This document shows, piece by piece, positions 44,510-52,857 of a stretch of 64,000 nucleotides of DNA. The stretch lies in contig CANMSE010000004.1 in NCBI GenBank assembly GCA_947500555.1, positions 558,001-622,000 on the forward strand, written 5' to 3'. The DNA comes from an uncultured Fulvivirga sp. Its GTDB lineage: Bacteria > Bacteroidota > Bacteroidia > Cytophagales > Cyclobacteriaceae. Below the pieces are notes generated by a model. That model was not told where the DNA came from. It saw only the letters and a list, made by a program, of their open reading frames with translations, and ran no database searches. A program made the translations under genes and the position numbers. The first letter of the stretch is position 1. Each line of letters opens with the position of its first letter.

Positions 44510-44965
44510 TTAATTAAAATGATAGAGAAAAATAAGAGATGCTGAGAAAGCTGATTTTTTGCTATCTTTTATTTCCAATTCTATGTCTAATTGGGCCTTT
44601 GTAATTCCTCTCAAATCAAGTAACGATGCCAGCTTAGCTTTAAGCCGCACTTCGCTATCCACTACTACGGCCTGATTGAACTTCATCTTTTCAATACCAT
44701 AGTTGATCATCATTTTAGTATTTCTAATATCCGCAATTTGCTTCCAAAGATGTGGAGTGATTGACAGAGTAAGGTAGCCGTGAGCTATAGTACTACCAAA
44801 TTGACTTCCTTTGGCCTTTTCGGGATCAGTATGAATCCATTGATGATCTAGGGTAGCATCAGCGAATTTATTGATTTGATCTTGAGTGATTCTGTGATAG
44901 TCTGAAACTCCCATTTCTTTTCCTATCCACTCTTCAAATTCCTTATGGCTACTTATGACAATCAT
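44510..44965 (-). CDS. MaoC-like hot-dog dehydratase
   Basis: A 151-residue single hot-dog domain. The hydratase active site is seen in KFADATLDHQWIHTDPEKAKG with the Asp and His of the D-x4-H motif, and in GSTIAHGYLTLS. It probably hydrates enoyl-CoA. It precedes the GSCFA gene by three bases. The 5' gap of 74 bases to the acyltransferase holds no clear promoter. Confidence 0.92.
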   Translation of the reverse strand: MIVISSHKEFEEWIGKEMGVSDYHRITQDQINKFADATLDHQWIHTDPEKAKGSQFGSTIAHGYLTLSITPHLWKQIADIRNTKMMINYGIEKMKFNQAVVVDSEVRLKAKLASLLDLRGITKAQLDIELEIKDSKKSAFSASLIFLYHFN

Positions 44966-45039
44966 GATTACTTTTTATGTGAAAATACTGCTAGGTATGC
45001 GTTGTTGCAAATATTTAGCTAATCTTATTAAAAAGAGTC

Positions 45040-45963
45040 TCATTGCGAGAGAGAGGGTTCTGGTACTTCAGATTGCTTTTTTTGGTCTTCATAATCACAT
45101 CGGTCGTGCTTCCATCTTTTATGGCTCCATAACCAATAGGATGGCTGTTCCATGATTTTTGTCTCTAAAAGCCTTGTTGCTTTTTCCAGGATTTGACCCG
45201 AAGATAGGGTAGTGGGATCTTCACATATAAGCTCATATTCAATCTCGTAAAAACCTCTTTTAACCTTAACTATATTACCAAATACCACAGGCATATCATG
45301 GTCTCTCGCAAATTTTTCTGCTCCAAATTGTACTCCGGTTTCTTGATTAAGGAATTGTGTCCAGTAAGCTCGCTGATTTTTACCTGGGCATTGATCAATA
45401 CCAAATATGAACATACTTGGTTCTTTAAGATTTGCTAATAACTCCTCCTTTTTTGAAGTAGCGATCATTGTAAGCCCAAAACGAGACCTACTTTGTCTCA
45501 TCAATTTATCAAAAAACTTGTTAGTTAACGGAGTGTATAATGCTATGGCGGCATGTTCTATTTGCAAAGCACAGGCCACTGCATATAACTCCCAGTTGCC
45601 ATTGTGGCCACCGACCGTTACGATACTTTTTCCTTCTCTTTGAAACTTGTTGATCAACTCAGCATTTTTAACTTTCATTCTTTTTAAACTAGTTGCTGCT
45701 GAAATGTTGAAGGTTTTAAAGCTTTCTACCATTAAATCTGCTAAATGGTGATAAAATTCTTTTTCAATAGCCTTTAGCTCTGCTCTGCTTTTTTCTGGGA
45801 ATGATTTTTTTATGTTATTGAAAACTACTTTGCGTCTGTAACCCATGACTCTATAAACAACAAAGAAGATTAGATCAGAGAGTAAATAGAGTATGGGAAA
45901 TGGTAAGTAAGAGACCGGAAGTATGACTAAATAGTATAATAAATAAGTACCCATAAATAGCAA
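45040..45963 (-). CDS. LpxL/HtrB-like lysophospholipid acyltransferase
   Basis: A 307-residue membrane-associated acyltransferase with one N-terminal helix (LLYYLVILPVSYLPFPILYLLSDLIFFVVY). The catalytic H-x4-D/E motif is GGHNGNWELYA, and IFGIDQCPGKNQRAYWTQFLNQETGVQFG matches the second block of lipid A acyltransferases. It likely adds secondary acyl chains to lipid A or makes related lipids. Start may be M1 (45963) or M4 (45954). It ends in a basic, Lys/Arg-rich tail. Confidence 0.92.
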   Translation of the reverse strand: MLFMGTYLLYYLVILPVSYLPFPILYLLSDLIFFVVYRVMGYRRKVVFNNIKKSFPEKSRAELKAIEKEFYHHLADLMVESFKTFNISAATSLKRMKVKNAELINKFQREGKSIVTVGGHNGNWELYAVACALQIEHAAIALYTPLTNKFFDKLMRQSRSRFGLTMIATSKKEELLANLKEPSMFIFGIDQCPGKNQRAYWTQFLNQETGVQFGAEKFARDHDMPVVFGNIVKVKRGFYEIEYELICEDPTTLSSGQILEKATRLLETKIMEQPSYWLWSHKRWKHDRCDYEDQKKQSEVPEPSLSQ

Positions 45964-46014
45964 GATAAACTCATTTTTTGCAAAATGACAATAACTAACT
46001 ATTAATGTTAACTT

Positions 46015-46890
46015 CTACTCTCCAGGTAGCGGTACGTAGGTGTTGTCATTGACGACTTTTGGGAATACTTTGTCTCTCCATTGTTGTTTCGCCTGCTCAA
46101 TTCTTTCCTTTGATGTAGCTACAAAATTCCAATAGATCAGGCGTTCTTCTTCAAATGGTTGCCCACCAAAAAGTAACAGATGTGTTCCTGCTTTCAACTT
46201 AATGGAACATTGGTTGTCGATTTTAGAAACTAACATATTACCAGATTGTAAATTATGTTCGCACGCCTGAATACTACCTTCTACGATACAAATTCCAATT
46301 TCTCCTTCCAGTTGGCCATTTATATCTAATTCGTAATCGTTTTTAGCAATCACCTCCACCATAAAAAGATCAGAATAAACAGGAACCGGGGAGTTTTTCC
46401 CAAACCCACGTCCAGCTACAAGTTTGAAGTTTGTACTACCATCTTTCCATGAAGGCAGTTCGGCAGCACTTACATGAAAAAATGAGGGTTCTATTTCTTC
46501 CATCTCTTTGGGTAATGCCACCCAAATTTGATACCCATGAACTGTAGAGGTCTCTGAAGTTCTACGATTTTCAGGTGTTCTTTCCGTGTGAGTAACACCT
46601 TTTCCTGCTGTCATCCAGTTCACTGAACCTGGAGTAATTAATTGATTAGTACCTACACTATCTTTATGAACTATTTCACCTTCAAGCATATAAGTGAGTG
46701 TAGATAGTCCGATATGTGGGTGCTGATCAACATCCATGAAAGTGCCATTTCCAATTTTTGTAGGCCCCATATGGTCTATAAAGATGAAAGGTCCAACCAT
46801 TCGCTTTTTTCGAAATGGGATCAATCTACCAACCATAAAGTCGCCAATGTCTCGACTTCTTTCCTCTATTATTAAATCGGTATTAGACAT
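46015..46890 (-). CDS. Pirin family protein
   Basis: A 291-residue double cupin. The N-terminal cupin carries the iron set in DVDQHPHIGLSTLTYMLEGEIVHKD and GKGVTHTERTPE. The C-terminal cupin begins near residue 185 and lacks the same metal ligands, as in most pirins. Bacterial pirins act as quercetinases or redox regulators. It lies seven bases from the DinB gene. Confidence 0.93.
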   Translation of the reverse strand: MSNTDLIIEERSRDIGDFMVGRLIPFRKKRMVGPFIFIDHMGPTKIGNGTFMDVDQHPHIGLSTLTYMLEGEIVHKDSVGTNQLITPGSVNWMTAGKGVTHTERTPENRRTSETSTVHGYQIWVALPKEMEEIEPSFFHVSAAELPSWKDGSTNFKLVAGRGFGKNSPVPVYSDLFMVEVIAKNDYELDINGQLEGEIGICIVEGSIQACEHNLQSGNMLVSKIDNQCSIKLKAGTHLLLFGGQPFEEERLIYWNFVATSKERIEQAKQQWRDKVFPKVVNDNTYVPLPGE

Positions 46891-46897
46891 GCTTAAA

Positions 46898-47419
46898 TCA
46901 TTTTAACTTTGACTGTATCCATGATATTAGAGCCAAATGATGATCATCATGCTCGGCAACAAAATACATTAAATCAATCAAACGCATTGGTGATTTAAGT
47001 CGAGGGTGTAAAGCAGTTTGACTTTCTGATATCGGGCTTAATTCAGACAAAAGACTAATTAACTGTAGACGTTTATGTTTGAAATCATCCATAATAACAT
47101 TGATGTCAGTGTTATTATGATCTGCATCATAGGTCTTTTGATTGGTAAGATCTGCCTCCTCTAACACTTTCTTACCTTCTTTAAAGTTATGTGCTCTTTT
47201 TAACCAAAGTGATTCCAAGTCTACTATATGCCCAAGTTGTTCCTGTATGGACCACTTGTTTGCAACTATTTTTTTCCAATGATCTTTTGGAGTATTGTGA
47301 ATTTTGTTCTCATAGCGCATTGGTGCGTCCTTAAGTCTTTCGAGGATAGTTGGAAAGGTTCCTTCTAAATCTGCAAAGCTGAACTTTCTTTCAAACCAGG
47401 TTTTGGGTGCGGTGGTCAT
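46898..47419 (-). CDS. DinB family protein
   Basis: A 173-residue four-helix DinB fold protein. Seen are WSIQEQLGHIVDLESLWLKRAHNF and the closing MYFVAEHDDHHLALISWI with the metal-binding His triad H49-like, H156 and H160-type positions. DinB proteins are metal-dependent thiol transferases or hydrolases. It is in a minus-strand row with pirin, a lipoprotein and MsrB. A second member of this superfamily is at 52299. Confidence 0.9.
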   Translation of the reverse strand: MTTAPKTWFERKFSFADLEGTFPTILERLKDAPMRYENKIHNTPKDHWKKIVANKWSIQEQLGHIVDLESLWLKRAHNFKEGKKVLEEADLTNQKTYDADHNNTDINVIMDDFKHKRLQLISLLSELSPISESQTALHPRLKSPMRLIDLMYFVAEHDDHHLALISWIQSKLK

Positions 47420-47454
47420 ACAGTTTTGGATTTAAGGTAAATATAAGCCTCTTT

Positions 47455-47910
47455 TTAAAGCAGATTGATTGTATATGTAGTTCCAGATTTTACTATTTCT
47501 AAATAGTCAATGGTTAATCCTTGTTCATTACCGGAGAATGAACTCTCAACCACTATATTGGAAGTAGAAGAGGTACCTCTTAAGAATACGCTAAAATCTA
47601 CGTTTGAAATGCCGTCAAAATATGTGATACTCAAGATATAAGACCCGTCACGATAGAAATTTTCAATTCTCACTCTCTCAAAATCAGCGCTTTCAGACTC
47701 GTCTACTAAATCTACTCCACTAGTTAATAGCAAATCCAGATCTACTTCGTCCAAAGCTTGTGTTGCTGAACCTCCTGTGGTCCATTCCAAATCAATTATT
47801 AACCCATTAGGGCTATTTATCGTATCTCTAGGCAGCTGATCATTATCATCGCATGCCGTAATGAAAGGTAGAAGAGTAAGAACTATTAAAGCGAATTTTA
47901 GACTTTTCAT
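47455..47910 (-). CDS. Small lipoprotein, unknown function
   Basis: A 151-residue protein. MKSLKFALIVLTLLPFITAC is a lipoprotein signal with the Cys at 20. The mature domain is beta-rich, starting DDNDQLPRDTINSPNGLIIDLEWTTGGSATQALDEVDLDLLL, and looks like a jelly-roll or Ig-like domain with a repeated Ser/Asp pattern. It lies four bases from msrB on the same strand and is likely co-transcribed. Confidence 0.8.
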   Translation of the reverse strand: MKSLKFALIVLTLLPFITACDDNDQLPRDTINSPNGLIIDLEWTTGGSATQALDEVDLDLLLTSGVDLVDESESADFERVRIENFYRDGSYILSITYFDGISNVDFSVFLRGTSSTSNIVVESSFSGNEQGLTIDYLEIVKSGTTYTINLL

Positions 47911-47914
47911 ATTT

Positions 47915-48355
47915 TTATTTGCTTAATTTAATCGACTCGGAGTTGATGCAGAACCTTAACCCTGAAGGCGCTGGTCCATCAGGGAATACATGACCCAAAT
48001 GCCCATCACACACATTACACATGACTTCAACACGAGTCATGCCAAATGACTTATCCATCTCATATTTAATTGCATTTTCTGCTATTGGCTCAGTAAAGCT
48101 TGGCCATCCAGAAGAAGATTCAAACTTTATGCTTGAATCGAACAAAGGTTCACCGCAGCATATACATTCGTATTTGCCTTCATCATAAACATTACATAGC
48201 TCACCGGTAAATGCTCTTTCGGTACCTTTTAGTCTGGTGATTCTATACTGTTCGGGTGTAAGTTGATCTTTCCACTCTTGATCCGTTTTTTCCACTCTTC
48301 TCGATGGAGTAGGTGAACCCTTTTTTGAATATTCTAAAACATTGTCCCAATTCAT
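47915..48355 (-). CDS. msrB: Peptide-methionine (R)-S-oxide reductase MsrB
   Basis: A 146-residue MsrB. Zinc-binding cysteines are C64 and C67 (ECICC) and C113 and C116 (CNVC); the catalytic Cys is C136 in GLRFCINS. The signature SSSGWPSFTEPI is present. It reduces methionine R-sulfoxide in the cytosol and has no signal peptide. It comes first of the run msrB, lipoprotein, DinB, pirin. Confidence 0.96.
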   Translation of the reverse strand: MNWDNVLEYSKKGSPTPSRRVEKTDQEWKDQLTPEQYRITRLKGTERAFTGELCNVYDEGKYECICCGEPLFDSSIKFESSSGWPSFTEPIAENAIKYEMDKSFGMTRVEVMCNVCDGHLGHVFPDGPAPSGLRFCINSESIKLSK

Positions 48356-48436
48356 AATACGAATATAAGGGATCGGTGAGTGATTATTCTAAAACTCGCA
48401 TAAGTGAAATGATAAGAATTGTTAATGATCTAAATC

Positions 48437-49408
48437 TTATCCCTGGATTAGCTCATATAGTCGGTCTTTGGTAGTAATTCCGATGGGTCCATCGTAAATA
48501 CCGCCATCTACTCCTATATCCTCGACCTGAACTTCAATTAGGTTAATGCCATTTTCTTTGAGCACAACACTGGAAAGGTAATAGATGCGATACTTACTGT
48601 AAGATTCACTATGAGGAAACCTTCTATTATCCCGAGTCCGGCCGACCAGCTTTCCATTGACATATACCTCATCAAAATCATCTATTTTTCCTAAGACAAG
48701 TACAAGTTCTTCATTTTTCATTTCAGGGAGTAGTTCAAACTCCTTTCTATACCAGGCAAAACCATCATGCCTGCGATACCCTTGCTTTTCCCAATACTTT
48801 GGAACAAGTATTTTGTCCCAACTGTCATTCTGACTTGGCTTACTTCCATTTTTACTGATACTAAAATCCCAAACTCCTTGTAGATCAAGTAACATGGGTG
48901 ATCCTGAGTTTACTCTGTATATTCCGATATTACCGTCTACAATGCCTCCACTGTATTGAGAATCGAAGACCCTGACTGCAATGACATTAGGACCGTCATA
49001 ATTGATTAAACTTTGAGGTATGACATAACTTCTCTCCGAATTGTAAGCGGTTCTAAAACGTGGAGGCATAACACCTGAAAAACCTATAAGCTCACCATTA
49101 AAGTAGACTTCATCTGCATCATCAACGAAACCCATATTTAGGAAAACCTTTACCCCTTTAGGAAGTCTTGAACCATTAAATGATGTACGATACCAGGCAA
49201 AACCATCAAAACCATGAAACCCTTGATTCTCCCATTGAGCAGGGACTTTGATCCACTCCCAATCTGAATCATCGAAATCTTTAAGACTTCTATTTTGCTG
49301 GTCTCCTAACGCGAACTTCCAACGTCCGTTGAGATCAATCAACTGAGCGTTGGAAAGTTGCGGCAGCATAACCAAACAGCTTACGAATAGTATTGCTAGC
49401 GTCTTCAA
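48437..49408 (-). CDS. Secreted protein with two GH2-type sugar-binding domains and no catalytic domain
   Basis: A 323-residue protein with a signal peptide (to NAQ near residue 22). Residues 25-165 and 170-320 are two copies of the same jelly roll. Each has a GH2 sugar-binding pattern: DGFAWYR, then VDDADEVYFNGELIG in the first copy and IDDFDEVYVNGKLVG in the second. The GH2 immunoglobulin and TIM-barrel domains are absent. It is probably a carbohydrate-binding or scaffold protein, arisen by internal duplication. Confidence 0.88.
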   Translation of the reverse strand: MKTLAILFVSCLVMLPQLSNAQLIDLNGRWKFALGDQQNRSLKDFDDSDWEWIKVPAQWENQGFHGFDGFAWYRTSFNGSRLPKGVKVFLNMGFVDDADEVYFNGELIGFSGVMPPRFRTAYNSERSYVIPQSLINYDGPNVIAVRVFDSQYSGGIVDGNIGIYRVNSGSPMLLDLQGVWDFSISKNGSKPSQNDSWDKILVPKYWEKQGYRRHDGFAWYRKEFELLPEMKNEELVLVLGKIDDFDEVYVNGKLVGRTRDNRRFPHSESYSKYRIYYLSSVVLKENGINLIEVQVEDIGVDGGIYDGPIGITTKDRLYELIQG

Positions 49409-49454
49409 TGGTTATAGTTTCTCCTAATTAACGCAATTGTTATCAATTCTTGAT

Positions 49455-49877
49455 TTAATTGCCTTTAGTAAGTGCTAAACTATCTTCCTTATCAAGCTTA
49501 GCTATTTGTGTGTCGTTATTGAGTTTGTCGTTCCAATATTGTGTCCAAACAGGTTGCCCATTTTTAGTAGAAAAATTGTATGTTGTAATTTTTCCAGCAT
49601 TGAGTACTTCCAATTGATATTCACCCGCATAAAGGTTGTTGATATCATAAAGCTTAATGAAACCATTTTCTTTATTGGCAGTTCTTATTTTATCTTTTGA
49701 GATTACCTGATTCCCTTTTTTGAATTTTACTATTACCGGTTCATTTTTATGTTCGGTAATTAGTAATCTTACCATACCTTCTTCTGAAGGTAAAATTCTA
49801 ACCACTTCATTGTTTTGAGCGAAAGTAGTGGCGCTTGTAAAAGCTAGCAGGATGATGACTAAGTTTCGGATTTTCAT
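49455..49877 (-). CDS. Small secreted protein, unknown function
   Basis: With start at 49877 the protein has 140 residues and a signal peptide MKIRNLVIILLAFTSATTFAQ; the ATG at 49931 adds 18 residues before the signal and is rejected. The mature domain is one beta-rich unit (VRLLITEHKNEPVIVKFKKGNQVISKDKI, then GFIKLYDINNLYAGEYQLEVLNAG), a fibronectin- or secretion-tail-like sandwich. The direct repeat at 49957-49976 stands upstream. It is the gene just downstream of the response regulator. Confidence 0.8.
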   Translation of the reverse strand: MKIRNLVIILLAFTSATTFAQNNEVVRILPSEEGMVRLLITEHKNEPVIVKFKKGNQVISKDKIRTANKENGFIKLYDINNLYAGEYQLEVLNAGKITTYNFSTKNGQPVWTQYWNDKLNNDTQIAKLDKEDSLALTKGN

Positions 49878-49956
49878 GACGTTGTTGTTTTGTTTTTGAT
49901 GATTACAATACAAAAGACGCCATAAGCTCAATTTAAGATGTCATAGGATAGTAAAG

Positions 49957-49976
49957 AGATGTAACAAGATGTAACA
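49957..49976. promoter_or_regulatory. Tandem 10-bp direct repeat, possible OmpR-type binding site
   Basis: The word agatgtaaca occurs twice without a gap (49957-49966 and 49967-49976), about one helical turn apart, which is the spacing bound by OmpR/PhoB-type dimers. The site lies 80 bases before the minus-strand gene 49455 and 75 bases after the end of the response regulator gene 50052. It could link that regulator to the secreted protein. Confidence 0.45.
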
Positions 49977-50051
49977 GCCTCGAAATATCATGTCATAATC
50001 ACTTATTTCTTTACAGAACGATGCTTTTCTGTGGTCAGGAATTACTAAATA

Positions 50052-50744
50052 TTAGATAATCATTTTATACCCAGTACCATGGACTGTAATTATTACTCTT
50101 GGATGATTATGATCAGATTCCACTTTATGTCTCAGCCTGGCTATAAAGTTATCAACTGTACGCGTGGTAGGTTGTTCTTCATAACCCCAAATATTTTCTA
50201 ATAGATCAAATCGACTCACTACCTTATTTTTATTTTCAAATAGGTATTTTAAAATTTCAAATTCTTTATGTGATAATTTGATTTCTTGTTCATCTACAGA
50301 AGACTGAGCTTTATAAGCATCAAAGTCTAGAATCAAATTTCCTATCTGAAGACCAGATGAAGACTTTAATTCATCAGGTGTATACCTTCTGAGGTTAGCT
50401 TTTATTCGTGCCAGTAATTCCCTTAAGCTGAATGGTTTAGTCATATAATCATCAGCACCCAGTTCAAGGCCTAAAACTTTATCTATTTCTTCACCCCTGG
50501 CTGTTAATAATATAATAGGAGTGTTGTTCCCCAATGATCTGGCAGATTTACAGACATCAAATCCAGACATGTTAGGTAGCATGACATCCAAAACTACCAA
50601 GTCATACTCATCAGTCATTATCTCATCTAAACCCTCTTTACCATCACCAATAACGTTGACTTGATAACCCTCAAATTCAAGGTTATCCCTCAATCCAAGT
50701 TGCATTGCTGGTTCATCTTCAATTATCAAAATTTTAGACATCAT
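50052..50744 (-). CDS. OmpR/PhoB-family response regulator
   Basis: A 230-residue protein with a receiver domain (phospho-acceptor D53 in VVLDVMLPNMSG, acidic pair near residues 10-11, K near 104) and a winged helix (residues 130-230) with SHKEFEILKYLFENKNKVVSRFDLLENIWG and TVDNFIARLRHKVE. The initiator may be M1 or M2. The kinase gene precedes it with one base between, so this is a two-component pair. Confidence 0.95.
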   Translation of the reverse strand: MMSKILIIEDEPAMQLGLRDNLEFEGYQVNVIGDGKEGLDEIMTDEYDLVVLDVMLPNMSGFDVCKSARSLGNNTPIILLTARGEEIDKVLGLELGADDYMTKPFSLRELLARIKANLRRYTPDELKSSSGLQIGNLILDFDAYKAQSSVDEQEIKLSHKEFEILKYLFENKNKVVSRFDLLENIWGYEEQPTTRTVDNFIARLRHKVESDHNHPRVIITVHGTGYKMII

Positions 50745-50745
50745 T

Positions 50746-52299
50746 TTACTTTAAGAGTTCAAAATAAATATTAAAAGAAGAGCCTTTGCCCATTTCACTA
50801 TGTACTTCAAGTTTGCCTTTATGGGCTTCTACAATTTGTTTTACAAGGGCCAGCCCTATACCAGTACCCTGTTTTTTAGCGAGGTCTCCCGTAGCAGATC
50901 GATAAAATTTATCAAAAATCTGACGTTGATCATTTTTAGAGATACCAACACCTCGATCTGCAATGCTAAGGAGAGCATGATTATTTTCTTTTTTAAGCGA
51001 TACAGTCAATTCTTTTTCATTTTCCGAATACTTGATAGCATTGTCAATTAAGTTAATAATTACCTCTGTCATAGCATCTGAATCAGCTTCAATGATTACG
51101 TTTTGTTCAATTTTACGGATTACGGTGAACCCTTCTTTTTGTAAATGATAGTCATAAGTATCAAGCACATTATTTGAGATATCATCTAACCGAACATTGG
51201 TAAAATTCAATTGCTTTTTACCTGCTTCAATCTGACTGAAGCTCAATATCTTGTTTACAATGCCTGTCAGTCTTTGTGTTTCCTTATGAATTATAGAGAA
51301 GTATTCCTTTTGCTTTTCAACAGTTTTGACTCTTCCCATTTCAAGGGTCTCGGCAAACATGTTGATCAATGCCAGAGGTGTTCTTAGCTCATGAGAAACA
51401 CTCGAAATGAATTCAGATTTATTTTGGGCAAGTTGTACCTCCTTACGCACATTTCTAAAAACGAAAATAACACCTATGAACAGCACAATATCCAGGAGGA
51501 GAATGATAATCAAATTGAATTGTGTTCTCTCATTAGCCAATTGGTCTAGTGATGGTCCCATAGTATTTATTCCAAGTTGATAATTTGGAAGGAGCCAAAG
51601 ATCTCTGGTCAATAAGGGCCTTTGATTATTAGAGCGAAGCGTGTCATAAGTTGTATAAATTGGATGAAAATCATCTTTTTCATTTATCGATATGGCGAAC
51701 CCTCCTTGAGAGATGAGTTGTAGTTTTGGTCCGAGTACCTCATCAACAAATAGAAATGGATCGATTACAATCCCATAAATTATTTCATCCTTTGACTTGT
51801 TTCCTGGATGAAACAATAGGGCAATGAGCTCTTTGTTAGCTTCGACATTAATTGCTTCTACTTTTTGAAAACCACTTTTTTGATACTTTATAAGCCTCTC
51901 GGTCAGATCACTTTTCTCCTGCAATAAATCATAAATAGGCTGTGCATATTTAATATTTATAGTGTCTCTGTACCTCATTGTTCCCCCATTCTCTAGTGTA
52001 TCGTAGATTATCAATAACTCAATTGCAGGATTTAGGTTCATGAGTTCATCTATTTCACTCTCATAATTTGAGGATTGAAATTGATCAAACCCTAATTCCA
52101 TCTTGACGATCCAAGTACTTAATACATCATCTGCATATTGATTGGCAGAAAACAAGATGGCGTCTAGTTGTTTTTGGTAGATATTCTTAATGACTTCTTC
52201 ATCTTGGTTCAATGAAGAGATTTCATAGGCAGAAAAGAATAATACCGGCATCAAAAAGATGACAAAAAGTATAACACCTATGCGCTTAATTGGCCCCAT
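50746..52299 (-). CDS. Sensor histidine kinase
   Basis: A 517-residue kinase. A helix at 8-25 and another at 262-282 enclose a periplasmic sensor domain of about 235 residues that I cannot name. The catalytic part has H303 in SSVSHELRTPLALINMF, N box INLIDNAIKYSEN, and G boxes DRGVGIS and GTGIGLALVKQIV. It phosphorylates the adjacent response regulator. Its ATG shares one base with the stop of the YfiT-like gene (TAATG). Confidence 0.95.
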   Translation of the reverse strand: MGPIKRIGVILFVIFLMPVLFFSAYEISSLNQDEEVIKNIYQKQLDAILFSANQYADDVLSTWIVKMELGFDQFQSSNYESEIDELMNLNPAIELLIIYDTLENGGTMRYRDTINIKYAQPIYDLLQEKSDLTERLIKYQKSGFQKVEAINVEANKELIALLFHPGNKSKDEIIYGIVIDPFLFVDEVLGPKLQLISQGGFAISINEKDDFHPIYTTYDTLRSNNQRPLLTRDLWLLPNYQLGINTMGPSLDQLANERTQFNLIIILLLDIVLFIGVIFVFRNVRKEVQLAQNKSEFISSVSHELRTPLALINMFAETLEMGRVKTVEKQKEYFSIIHKETQRLTGIVNKILSFSQIEAGKKQLNFTNVRLDDISNNVLDTYDYHLQKEGFTVIRKIEQNVIIEADSDAMTEVIINLIDNAIKYSENEKELTVSLKKENNHALLSIADRGVGISKNDQRQIFDKFYRSATGDLAKKQGTGIGLALVKQIVEAHKGKLEVHSEMGKGSSFNIYFELLK

Positions 52300-52835
52300 T
52301 AGTCAAACTGACCTTTATATTTTATAGCCTGTAATATATGTGCATGATGATGGCGACAGTGCCATGAATACATAGCTATGGTAAAATAAAGATCAAAGGT
52401 TTTGTTATGTTCAGGATGAATATATTGTCTTTGTAAGTCTTTTGGACTTAGTTTTTTCAGTAAGAAAACCCAGCGCTTGTGTAGCGCTGCCAATAAATTT
52501 AAAGAAACATGGATGTCCTCTTCCATATCCGGTAACTCTGCCCATCGGGCTTCTAAATATGGCTTGATTGTAGGCGTGTCTTCTGTGAGGGCCAATTTGA
52601 ATCGTAATTGAGAGTTAATGTGACTATCGGCAGTATGATTTACTACTTGTCTTATAGTCCAGCCCTCTGGACGATACTTCCATTCTAGTTGTTCGTCAGA
52701 TAGATTCTGAACTGCTAAAGTCATATTTTGAGGAAAATCTTCTATATCTTTAATCCATTCTTTTTTTAGCTCTTCATTTGGAATGCCACTATAGTTAAGT
52801 TTACCAACTGGAAATCGTAGTTTGTCTAAATCCAT
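52299..52835 (-). CDS. YfiT-type bacillithiol transferase-like DinB protein
   Basis: A 178-residue YfiT/BstA-like protein of the DinB superfamily. It has the family start LRFPVGKL, WTIRQVVNHTADSHIN, and the metal motif WHCRHHHAHILQA. It would attach bacillithiol to electrophiles. It is the first gene of a coupled three-gene unit with a two-component system, so thiol stress could be the signal, which is inference. Confidence 0.92.
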   Translation of the reverse strand: MDLDKLRFPVGKLNYSGIPNEELKKEWIKDIEDFPQNMTLAVQNLSDEQLEWKYRPEGWTIRQVVNHTADSHINSQLRFKLALTEDTPTIKPYLEARWAELPDMEEDIHVSLNLLAALHKRWVFLLKKLSPKDLQRQYIHPEHNKTFDLYFTIAMYSWHCRHHHAHILQAIKYKGQFD

Positions 52836-52857
52836 AGAGGTGATCTTTAGCTTTTAA

